10,281 bases of DNA. Source: JBOIBN01 sp050739575 (lineage in GTDB: Bacteria; Pseudomonadota; Gammaproteobacteria; JAKDMP01). Each line of letters starts with the position of its first letter. Position 1 is the first letter of the stretch. Of the stretch, positions 1 through 5,715 are shown in pieces. The translations under genes were made by a program, and so were the position numbers. The DNA lies in the NCBI GenBank assembly GCA_050739575.1, contig JBOIBN010000069.1, forward strand, positions 1-10,281, written 5' to 3'. The notes beneath the pieces are model-generated. The model had not been told where the DNA came from. It saw only the letters and a program-made list of their open reading frames with translations, and ran no database searches.

Positions 1-817
1 TCCCGATCTTGTGAATCGTGCCAATAGTCTCGCGAGCCGTTTGCTCGACGGCTGTAAGCATATACAGCACCCATTCTTCCCACGCCCCGCGCTCACGCAC
101 TGTCTGCAGCAGGCGATAGTACTCGACCTTGGTCCGCACAATATGACGGCTGAGATAAAGCACCGGTATATCGAGCAAACCTTCCTTAACCAGATACAGC
201 ACGTTGACGATTCGGCCGGTGCGGCCGTTGCCGTCATAGAAGGGATGGATGCTTTCGAACTGGTGATGTATGAGCGCCATGCGAATGAGCGGATCGACAT
301 CGAATCGCGGTTTCCCGTGTATGAATTTCTCGAGATCGTGCATCAGCCGCTGCACTTCCTTGCCGTCCTGCGGCGGTGTGTAGACCATGCGTCCGGCATT
401 GTCCTTCAACACCGTGCCGGGTAATTTGCGCAAACCCGCCTGATTGCATTCCAGTTCGGCCTGCATCTCGAGGATCGTGTTAAGCGTCAGCAGCCCGGAA
501 TCTTGGACGCGCTCGAATCCGACACGCAAGGCCTGACGATAGCGAAGCACTTCCTTGGCGGCAGCATTCAGTCTGCCCGGCAGCCCATCGTCTTCACGAT
601 AAAGTTCGTCGTGAGTGGTAACGATGTTCTCGATGGCGGAGCTGTCCTTCGCTTCCTGCAAGGACAAGGTGTTGATCAGAATCGCCTGGTTAGGAATCGT
701 CGCCGCAACGCCCTTAAGCTCCGCGAGGTTCCGACTTGCGGTAGCCAGCTTCTTCAGGATCCTCGGCGCTTCAAACCGCTCCGGGTTGATGGTGCCAAGA
801 GATGGTATTTCAGGCAT
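1..817 (-). CDS. Fic-family protein (class II, self-inhibited AMPylase-like), 3' end outside window
   Basis: Fic enzymes transfer a nucleotide monophosphate, usually AMP from ATP, onto hydroxyl side chains of target proteins. Read from the ATG at 817, 272 codons are visible before the window edge. The Fic motif HPFYDGNGRTGR sits at residues 191-202, with the catalytic His191 and the phosphate-binding GNGR. An N-terminal inhibitory motif, SSAIEN, at residues 59-64 matches [S/T]xxxE[G/N], which makes this a class II (N-terminally inhibited) Fic protein. The region before the core fits the Fic/DOC N-terminal domain. Related proteins have about 370 residues, so roughly 100 C-terminal residues, often a winged helix, are probably missing. 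The start is the first in-frame ATG after a TGA nine codons upstream; no strong Shine-Dalgarno is visible. Third-codon usage is less GC-biased than in the large plus-strand gene. The target protein cannot be read from the sequence. Family assignment is secure; activity is inferred. Confidence 0.93.
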   Translation of the reverse strand, partial: MPEIPSLGTINPERFEAPRILKKLATASRNLAELKGVAATIPNQAILINTLSLQEAKDSSAIENIVTTHDELYREDDGLPGRLNAAAKEVLRYRQALRVGFERVQDSGLLTLNTILEMQAELECNQAGLRKLPGTVLKDNAGRMVYTPPQDGKEVQRLMHDLEKFIHGKPRFDVDPLIRMALIHHQFESIHPFYDGNGRTGRIVNVLYLVKEGLLDIPVLYLSRHIVRTKVEYYRLLQTVRERGAWEEWVLYMLTAVEQTARETIGTIHKIG

Positions 818-828
818 ATCCGACCAAA

Positions 829-860
829 CACGTATATTAAATCGTCATTTAGTATACATG
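829..860. promoter_or_regulatory. Imperfect inverted repeat, probable operator of the Fic gene
   Basis: Two 14-base arms, cacgtatattaaat (829-842) and atttagtatacatg (847-860), are reverse complements at 12 of 14 positions and are separated by cgtc. The repeat lies 12 bp upstream of the Fic start codon and covers the likely -10 box and transcription start. This is the layout expected for a dimeric repressor site. A hairpin in the leader RNA is an alternative, but the AT-rich arms make that weaker. The binding protein is unknown; the Fic protein itself is one candidate if it has a C-terminal winged helix. Confidence 0.55.
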
Positions 861-878
861 ATTTGCGGGACTTGCTAA
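851..878 (-). promoter_or_regulatory. Putative sigma70-type promoter of the Fic gene
   Basis: On the minus strand TATACT (851-856) resembles a -10 box. TTAGCA (873-878), 16 bases upstream, matches four of six bases of the -35 consensus. Transcription would begin near 844, leaving a leader of about 27 bases before the ATG at 817. The -10 box lies inside the inverted repeat. The call is by eye and the -35 is weak. Confidence 0.4.
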
Positions 879-944
879 CTTTTCCCCTCTTCGCATGTGA
901 GTGCCCCGGCCCTTTGCCCGCAGAGCCGTCGTCGCCACGAGTCC

Positions 945-996
945 TCAATGTCGCGCAATGGCGTGCAGGACGTAGGATTCTTCGAGGGCGGCGGCG
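945..996 (-). pseudogene. Remnant of the 3' end of an aldo/keto reductase gene
   Basis: Bases 945-993 match the 3' end of the intact aldo/keto reductase (2313-2361) at about 43 of 49 positions, in the same orientation and including the TGA stop. In frame, the remnant reads ALEESYVLHAIARH-stop against ALEEPYVPHAIAGH-stop in the intact gene. Several differences are conservative, so this looks like the tail of a diverged paralogue rather than a fresh copy. Similarity fades a few codons upstream, where the rest of the gene has been lost. It cannot be functional. Confidence 0.7.
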
Positions 997-1031
997 GGCT
1001 CGCACAAATCGCATTCCAGCTTAAAATTACG

Positions 1032-1116
1032 GAATCAATTTACCCTGCTCATTGAAGTGCAGACGGTGAGCTTCAAGTCCGATCGAAAGGAAACCTCTCG
1101 AACGCAGCAAGCACCG
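1032..1116 (-). repeat. Repeat copy R: decayed tail of an unidentified gene
   Basis: This 85-base stretch is homologous, in the same orientation, to 2118-2204 on the far side of the reductase gene. The best part, 1089-1112, matches 2177-2200 at 22 of 24 bases. Read on the minus strand both copies encode LAAFERFP, and the differences inside that peptide fall at third codon positions, which suggests both were once coding. This copy has lost a base after that segment compared with the other and is out of frame, so it is the more decayed. It also forms the leader region just upstream of the reductase start at 1131. Gene family not recognised. Confidence 0.6.
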
Positions 1117-1130
1117 ATTAAGAAAAACCG

Positions 1131-2111
1131 ATGAAAGCGATTTTATACACGGAATACGGACCTCCGGATGTTCTTCGATTCGAGGAAGTGGCAAAACCTG
1201 CCCCCAAGGACGATGAGATTTTGATAAAAGTCCGCGCTGCTTCCGTCAATCCGCTCGACTGGCACTTAATGAGGGGCAGTCCCTACTTCCTTCGCATAAT
1301 GGCCGGGCTGCGCAAACCCAAGTCCACACGACCAGGCGTTGACGTGGCCGGCCGGGTCGAAACGGTTGGCGGGAACGTAACGCAGTTCAAGCCACTCGAC
1401 GAGGTGTTCGGCGCATGTCGTGGGGCTCTTGCCGAATATGCGTGTGCTTCCGAATCGGCAGTGGTCTTGAAACCGGCTAACGTGACCTTCGAGCAAGCGG
1501 CGTCTGTACCCGTGGCGGCAATCACCGCATTGCAGGGTCTTCGCGACAAGGGACGGATTCAACCGGGGCAGAATGTCCTGATCAACGGTGCGGCGGGAGG
1601 CGTGGGTACGTTCGCGGTGCCAATTGCCAAGTCGTTCGGTGCCGATGTGACCGGCGTATGCAGTACGCGGAATGTGGACATGGTGCGATCCATCGGCGCC
1701 GATCACGTCATCGATTACACCCGGGAGGATTTCACCAAGAGCGTTCAACGTTACAACTTGATTCTCGACGGCGTCGGGAATCATTCGTTGTCCGCATGCA
1801 GGCGCGTCCTCACTCCCCATGGGATATGCGTCATGATCGGAGCACCAAAAAATTTCGGGGCATTTCTGAGTAGTGCGCTCACAGCGCCTGCATTATCACG
1901 GCTCGCGAGCCAGAAGTTCGTCATGTTCATGGCAAAAATAAGGAAAGAGGATCTGACCATCCTGCGCGGGCTCATGGAGGCCGGAAAGCTGACGCCGGTC
2001 ATCGACAGGCGTTACAACTTGAGTGAGGCTCCCGAGGCTATCCGGTATCTCGAAGAAGGGCACGCTCGAGGAAAAGTAGTAATAACCTTGGGAAACAACG
2101 ACAACATTTAA
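1131..2111 (+). CDS. Zinc-independent medium-chain reductase, NADPH:quinone oxidoreductase-like
   Basis: This 326-residue protein belongs to the medium-chain dehydrogenase/reductase superfamily, quinone oxidoreductase branch, whose members reduce quinones or activated double bonds with NADPH in the cytoplasm. The GroES-like N-terminal domain (about 1-120) begins MKAILYTEYGPPDVL and contains the conserved ASVNPLDW (37-44) and PGVDVAGRVETVG (68-80). The Rossmann domain carries the nucleotide-binding segment INGAAGGVGTFAV (151-163), followed by GADHVIDYTREDF (189-201). The cysteine and histidine ligands of zinc-dependent alcohol dehydrogenases are absent. Length is normal and both ends look complete. 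The ATG at 1131 fits the family N-terminus, although only a poor AAGAAAA-type ribosome site precedes it. It converges on the aldo/keto reductase and is flanked on both sides by homologous gene debris. Substrate unknown; enoyl reductase is an alternative to quinone reductase. Confidence 0.92.
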   Translation: MKAILYTEYGPPDVLRFEEVAKPAPKDDEILIKVRAASVNPLDWHLMRGSPYFLRIMAGLRKPKSTRPGVDVAGRVETVGGNVTQFKPLDEVFGACRGALAEYACASESAVVLKPANVTFEQAASVPVAAITALQGLRDKGRIQPGQNVLINGAAGGVGTFAVPIAKSFGADVTGVCSTRNVDMVRSIGADHVIDYTREDFTKSVQRYNLILDGVGNHSLSACRRVLTPHGICVMIGAPKNFGAFLSSALTAPALSRLASQKFVMFMAKIRKEDLTILRGLMEAGKLTPVIDRRYNLSEAPEAIRYLEEGHARGKVVITLGNNDNI

Positions 2112-2312
2112 CAACGAGAATCAATGGGCCGACTCAATTGAAAGTATAGGCGGCAAACTTCAAATCTGGCCACAGAGGAAATCTCTCGAACGCGGCAAGC
2201 TCCGGCAGCCAACGAACATGCTCCATTCCGGATGCGCATCGGGCTTGGCGCTCACTCTTCCGGCACCGGAATCACTTTTAACTGATGGAACTCGGTTGCG
2301 GCATAACGACGG
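2112..2312. other. Spacer between convergent reductase genes, filled with gene tails
   Basis: Besides repeat R' this 201-base gap holds a second protein-like end on the minus strand. A frame that opens inside the last codons of the aldo/keto reductase, after a TAG, reads GIDRRYAATEFHQLKVIPVP and ends at TGA 2252-2254. It has no start and is not recognised. A short perfect inverted repeat, TTCCGG-CA-CCGGAA (2258-2271), followed on the plus strand by TCACTTTTA, might act as a weak terminator for the plus-strand reductase, but the two-base spacing and poor U-tract make this doubtful. No clear intrinsic terminator for either gene is visible. Confidence 0.4.
2118..2226 (-). pseudogene. Repeat copy R': tail of an unidentified gene, less decayed than copy R
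   Basis: Bases 2118-2204 are the partner of the repeat at 1032-1116. On the minus strand an ATG at 2226 opens a 30-codon frame ending in TGA at 2134-2136. It includes WLPELAAFERFPLWPDLK and looks like a genuine protein C-terminus. The frame also continues upstream of that ATG without a stop for about a dozen codons, so the ATG need not be a start. I read it as the 3' end of a lost gene rather than a functional small protein. No family is recognised. A tiny intact gene cannot be excluded. Confidence 0.45.
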
Positions 2313-3287
2313 TCAATGCCCGGCTATGGCGTGCGGGACGTAGGGTTCTTCGAGGGCGGCGATTTCGTCGGCGGACAGCTTCACTTCGAGGGATGCTATG
2401 GCGTCTTCGAGGTGCGGCATCTTCGTCGCGCCGACGATCGGCGCCGTGATGACCGGTTTTGTGAGCATCCACGCGAGCGCCACCTGCGCGCGCGATACGT
2501 TATGTGCCGCGGCGATTTCGCCGACCTTTTCCACGATCTTGCGGTCGGCGTCCTCGGTCGCGCCGTAAAGGCGATCGCCATAGGCATCGATCTGCGCCCG
2601 CTCGGTGCTCGAACGTTCCTCCCATTCGCGCGCGAGGCGCCCGCGCGCGAGCGGGCTCCAGGGAATGACACCGATGCCTTCGGCTTCACACAGCGGCAAC
2701 ATCTCACGTTCTTCTTCGCGGTATAGCAGGTTGTAGTGCGGCTGCATGGAGACGAAGCGCGTCCAGCCGTGCCGGTCGGCCAGATATAACGCCTTGCAGA
2801 ACTGCCACGCGTACATGCTGGAAGCGCCGATGTAGCGCGCCTTGCCCGCCTTCACCACGTCGTGCAGCGCTTCCAACGTTTCCTCTATCGGCGTTTCGTC
2901 GTCCCAGCGGTGAATCTGGTACAAGTCAACGTAGTCGGTGCCGAGACGCTTGAGGCTCGCATCGATCTCGGTCATGATCGCCTTGCGCGACAGGCCGCGG
3001 CCGTTGGGATCCTCGCGCATCGGGAAGTACACTTTCGTGGCGAGTACAACTTCCTCGCGTTTAGCGAAGTCGTGCAGCGCCCGCCCGAGAACTTCTTCGC
3101 TCTGGCCATCGGCGTAAATGTTGGCCACGTCGAAGAAATTGATACCGGCTTCGAGCGCGTGCTGGATGAACGGGCGGCTCGCGGCTTCGTCGAGCTGCCA
3201 GCGGCGCTTCTCGACCGCGTAGCTCATGCAGCCGAGACACAGACGCGATACCTTGAGGCCGATCCCGCCGAGATTTACATATTCCAT
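2313..3287 (-). CDS. yajO: YajO-like aldo/keto reductase
   Basis: This 324-residue cytoplasmic NADPH-dependent reductase closely follows the layout of E. coli YajO, also 324 residues as I recall it. Shared blocks include LKVSRLCLGCMSY, EAGINFFDVANIYADG, IEETLEALHDVVKAGKARYI and IPWSPLARGRL. The aldo/keto reductase catalytic tetrad is complete: Asp53, Tyr58, Lys85 and His126 (in YQIHRWDDETP). The family forms a TIM barrel and reduces aldehydes or ketones. E. coli YajO has been linked to 1-deoxyxylulose 5-phosphate and thiamine synthesis, but substrates vary, so the symbol marks similarity rather than proven role. The ATG at 3287 is chosen because it gives the family N-terminus; the frame extends to a TTG at 3350 without family similarity. 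It lies 101 bp downstream of the ankyrin gene on the same strand. A diverged remnant of its 3' end lies at 945-996. Confidence 0.92.
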   Translation of the reverse strand: MEYVNLGGIGLKVSRLCLGCMSYAVEKRRWQLDEAASRPFIQHALEAGINFFDVANIYADGQSEEVLGRALHDFAKREEVVLATKVYFPMREDPNGRGLSRKAIMTEIDASLKRLGTDYVDLYQIHRWDDETPIEETLEALHDVVKAGKARYIGASSMYAWQFCKALYLADRHGWTRFVSMQPHYNLLYREEEREMLPLCEAEGIGVIPWSPLARGRLAREWEERSSTERAQIDAYGDRLYGATEDADRKIVEKVGEIAAAHNVSRAQVALAWMLTKPVITAPIVGATKMPHLEDAIASLEVKLSADEIAALEEPYVPHAIAGH

Positions 3288-3368
3288 CGTTTGATCCGTT
3301 CCAAGTTGAGACTTTAAAGCGTCGGGGCGATTCCGTTCGGCCCCGTGCAAAGCGCACCCCGACCGGGT

Positions 3369-3383
3369 CGGCTTGTAAAGCCG
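3369..3383 (-). other. Short hairpin just after the ankyrin gene
   Basis: A perfect six-base stem with a three-base loop (CGGCTT-TAC-AAGCCG on the minus strand) begins five bases after the ankyrin stop codon. No U-run follows, so it is not a standard terminator. It could stabilise the upstream mRNA end or slow readthrough into the aldo/keto reductase gene. It may have no role. Confidence 0.3.
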
Positions 3384-3388
3384 CCCAA

Positions 3389-4663
3389 CTAAGGCGTACC
3401 GGCCGGCTTTCCCTCGGTGCCGCCGGACGATGCGGTTGCGCCACGACTGATCAAGAAGCTCACTACCGCCGCGTTGTGTGCCGACTGTGCAGAGCGCAAC
3501 GGCGTCATGCCGGTTTTCGGATTCCGGTAGTTGACGTCCGCACCGGCATCGACCAGCAATCTCACGAGCGGTAACGCGTCCTCGCCGTCTGCGGCGTAGA
3601 CCAGCGGCGTGTTACCTGTCTTGTCTACCGCGTCCACCTCTGCTCCCGCATTGATGAGCATGCTTGCGCATTCGACGCAATATTGGCTAAAAATTTTCGG
3701 GCTATCGGGGCTACCGAAATCAGCGGCTCCCATAAACAATGGGGTCTCTCCCTGCTCGTTCCGGGCATGGACATCGGCGCCGGCGAGAAGCAGCATTCGC
3801 GTAATCGCGGGAGAACGTCCGATAGATACCGCATCCGTGAGCAGGGTCCCCTCCATACCTTGAGCTTCCACGTTCGCACCGCTCATTATCAACGCGCGCG
3901 CGCAGGCGGGCCGAGCGTAAGCCACCGCCAAGTCGAGCGCAGGCACTTTGAGGGTTGGGCGGAACTTGGCGGCGAGCGCCCGCTTCCGAGGACCGGGCAA
4001 GTTGCCGAGGCCGCTCATGATATGACCCACGACCTTAGGAGGCAGATCGTCAAGGCTCGGCGTGAGGTTCGGATCGGCTCCGTGCTTGAGCAGGAAATCG
4101 ACCATCTCGGGCTTGCAGTACATGCTGCCCGCGGCGGCCCCCAACGGGGTTACGCCTTCCAGACTGACGATGTTGGGATCCGCACCATGCCTGATTAACG
4201 TCGCCACACAGGCGTCCGAGCCGGCCGACGCGGCGGCGGCGAGCGGGCTGATGTAAGCGTCGAAAGGCGAATCGCCGTGGCGCCCCGGGAGAGTGATCCA
4301 GACGCCATTAACGTTCGCTCCGTGGGCGATGAGCAGATCCAGCATCCTCGGGTCACAGGGCCGCAGACTGGCCGCCGCCACGAAGTAAGGAACTATCTTG
4401 TGGTAACGCGCGGTCGCGGAAGCGCCCTGCTCAAGCAGCCGCGCCGCATCGTCGATGCGGTTATCGAGGATCGCTTGCAAGAGCGGCGGCGGATTCTTTA
4501 TCTGATCGGCGATGCCGTAAACGCCGATCGGCGCCAGCATGCTATGCGACGGTGGGCCGGCGGTCGCAGCGGACGTCGCAGGCTGGGGTGACGCAAACGC
4601 GCATGCAACGAAGGCACACAGAAGTCCGCCTAACGTGAATGCAATCGCCCCGGACTTCCGCAC
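3389..4663 (-). CDS. Exported ankyrin-repeat protein
   Basis: The 424-residue product starts with a clear signal peptide: MRKSG, a hydrophobic stretch at about 6-23, and a probable cleavage near the alanines at 22-24, so it should act in the periplasm or outside the cell. About nine ankyrin repeats follow, starting near residues 60, 92, 139, 172, 241, 273, 307, 352 and 387. They show the usual TPL.AA start and LL..GAD.N end, for example LLKHGADPN and LLVDAGADVNYRN. Repeats 4 and 5 are separated by about 40 residues that are not repeat-like, and repeat 7 has an insert containing CVEC. Ankyrin arrays bind proteins; the partner is unknown and no enzymatic domain is seen. The GTG start at 4663 is supported by AGGGGA eight bases upstream. 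The gene begins 35 bp after the methyltransferase gene and may share its transcript. Confidence 0.9.
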   Translation of the reverse strand: MRKSGAIAFTLGGLLCAFVACAFASPQPATSAATAGPPSHSMLAPIGVYGIADQIKNPPPLLQAILDNRIDDAARLLEQGASATARYHKIVPYFVAAASLRPCDPRMLDLLIAHGANVNGVWITLPGRHGDSPFDAYISPLAAAASAGSDACVATLIRHGADPNIVSLEGVTPLGAAAGSMYCKPEMVDFLLKHGADPNLTPSLDDLPPKVVGHIMSGLGNLPGPRKRALAAKFRPTLKVPALDLAVAYARPACARALIMSGANVEAQGMEGTLLTDAVSIGRSPAITRMLLLAGADVHARNEQGETPLFMGAADFGSPDSPKIFSQYCVECASMLINAGAEVDAVDKTGNTPLVYAADGEDALPLVRLLVDAGADVNYRNPKTGMTPLRSAQSAHNAAVVSFLISRGATASSGGTEGKPAGTP

Positions 4664-4671
4664 GAACTACG

Positions 4672-4677
4672 TCCCCT
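4672..4677 (-). promoter_or_regulatory. Ribosome binding site fixing the ankyrin GTG start
   Basis: AGGGGA on the minus strand lies eight bases before the GTG at 4663. It supports that non-ATG start, which also gives a complete signal peptide. Confidence 0.6.
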
Positions 4678-4698
4678 GCTATCTGTCCTCGCTTAACC

Positions 4699-5502
4699 TT
4701 AGCGCAAAACGGTCGCCGTGGCCAGCGCGAGCGTGACTTCGAGCTGGTAGAACTTGAAGGCGTTGCGCTCTGAAGGCTTGTCGGCGGCTACTATGGCGTA
4801 GGCGTCGAGTACGTCGTTTATGAAGGCCGGCCAGTCGCTTTCCGGCAGACGGTCGAGCCAGTCGGCGAGCGTCACGCGGCAGAAGGCCGCGAAAGCATCG
4901 CGGCTGCCGAAATCCCAGGCGTTGTCCTGCACCTGAATATCGAGCACCCGGAATCCGTTGCTTTCGGCGAGTGCGCGGTACGCCTCCGGCGTGAAGTGCA
5001 GGTAGGGCTTTTTGTGACCTTCGAAATATTCCTTCCAGCGCGGCGCACGGCAGGTATCTTCAATTACATCCTCGATGCATTTGCGCTCGCCTTCCGGAAC
5101 GAAGTGCAACACAGCGCGTCCATCCGGTTTCAGTGCAGTGTGAATCGAGCGCAGTGCTGCCGCCTGCTCCGGCACCCAGTGCAGGGCATTGAACGAGACG
5201 ACGGTGTCGAACTCGCGTTGATAAGGCAGGCTCCGCGCGTCGCCAACTTCGAAACGCAGGTTCGGTCGCGCAGCAGCGTACTCTTTGCGCGCGAACTCGA
5301 TCATGTTGTGCGACGGATCGACGCCGAGCACCGAGCCGTGCGGAACGCGCGCAGCGATCTCGGCCGTGATCCGGCCGTTGCCGCAGCCGACGTCCAGCAC
5401 GCACTCGCTTTCATCGAATTCGATGTGTGCCAGATGACGATCGGCGACCATCTGTTGAAGCCCGGAAATGGTCTGATACGCGCTTGCGTCCCATTCGGTC
5501 AT
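4699..5502 (-). CDS. Class I SAM-dependent methyltransferase, trans-aconitate methyltransferase-like
   Basis: The 267-residue cytoplasmic protein has the Rossmann-like fold of class I methyltransferases. Motif I is VLDVGCGNGRITAEIA (35-50), the acidic residue that holds the SAM ribose is in VLGVDPSHNMI (58-68), FEVGDARSLPY (84-94) follows, and FDTVVSFNALHWVPE (98-112) corresponds to the motif IV region. The N-terminus MTEWDASAYQ resembles the W-[DN]-x-S-x-Y opening of Tam, and the LHW motif is also typical. E. coli Tam methylates trans-aconitate, a damaged citrate-cycle intermediate, but many relatives have other small-molecule substrates, so no symbol is given. AGGAG lies nine bases before the ATG at 5502. 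The gene is divergent from the Asp-box protein gene and is first in a co-directional series with the ankyrin and aldo/keto reductase genes. Confidence 0.88.
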   Translation of the reverse strand: MTEWDASAYQTISGLQQMVADRHLAHIEFDESECVLDVGCGNGRITAEIAARVPHGSVLGVDPSHNMIEFARKEYAAARPNLRFEVGDARSLPYQREFDTVVSFNALHWVPEQAAALRSIHTALKPDGRAVLHFVPEGERKCIEDVIEDTCRAPRWKEYFEGHKKPYLHFTPEAYRALAESNGFRVLDIQVQDNAWDFGSRDAFAAFCRVTLADWLDRLPESDWPAFINDVLDAYAIVAADKPSERNAFKFYQLEVTLALATATVLR

Positions 5503-5715
5503 GACGAATTGCTCCTGCCGTTCGATCCCGCTGTCCGCACGCCCTCCGTCGGACAGACAAAATGACGAACGCAGAATACCCCAATCCGCCCGGTCGAACC
5601 GCCCAATAGTGCGCCGGAGTTGCCATATATAACGAGTTGCGCGAAACTTGTCGGGATTTTCCCCATGCCCACCGAGATCGCGCCCTTGCGCGACCGCTTC
5701 GACCGAGGACCTTCC
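5503..5715. promoter_or_regulatory. Divergent intergenic region presumed to hold both promoters
   Basis: This gap separates the starts of the methyltransferase and the Asp-box protein genes, so both promoters should lie here unless transcription enters from further away. The only AT-rich spot on the plus strand is TATATAAC (5626-5633), a candidate -10 region without a convincing -35. On the minus strand TATTCT (near 5571-5576) is a weak -10 candidate. No operator-like palindrome stands out. Confidence 0.3.
5705..5709 (+). promoter_or_regulatory. Ribosome binding site fixing the GTG start of the Asp-box protein
   Basis: GAGGA is six bases upstream of the GTG at 5716. It favours this start over the in-frame ATG at 5665, which would place 17 extra residues before the signal peptide, and over the TTG at 5620. 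Confidence 0.55.

Noticed and set aside
11..1024. Plus-strand open frames opposite and beyond the Fic gene (11-424 and 503-1024)
   Set aside because: They are antisense shadows; the minus strand carries the unmistakable Fic motif and inhibitory motif in one continuous frame.
1032..2204. The paired repeats around the reductase as ends of a transposon or integron cassette
   Set aside because: They are direct rather than inverted, diverged, coding-like, and lack transposase, attC structure or target duplications.
3288..3350. N-terminal extension of the aldo/keto reductase to a TTG at 3350
   Set aside because: The extra 21 residues have no family similarity, the codon is a poor start, and the ATG at 3287 gives the expected N-terminus and a length equal to that recalled for YajO.
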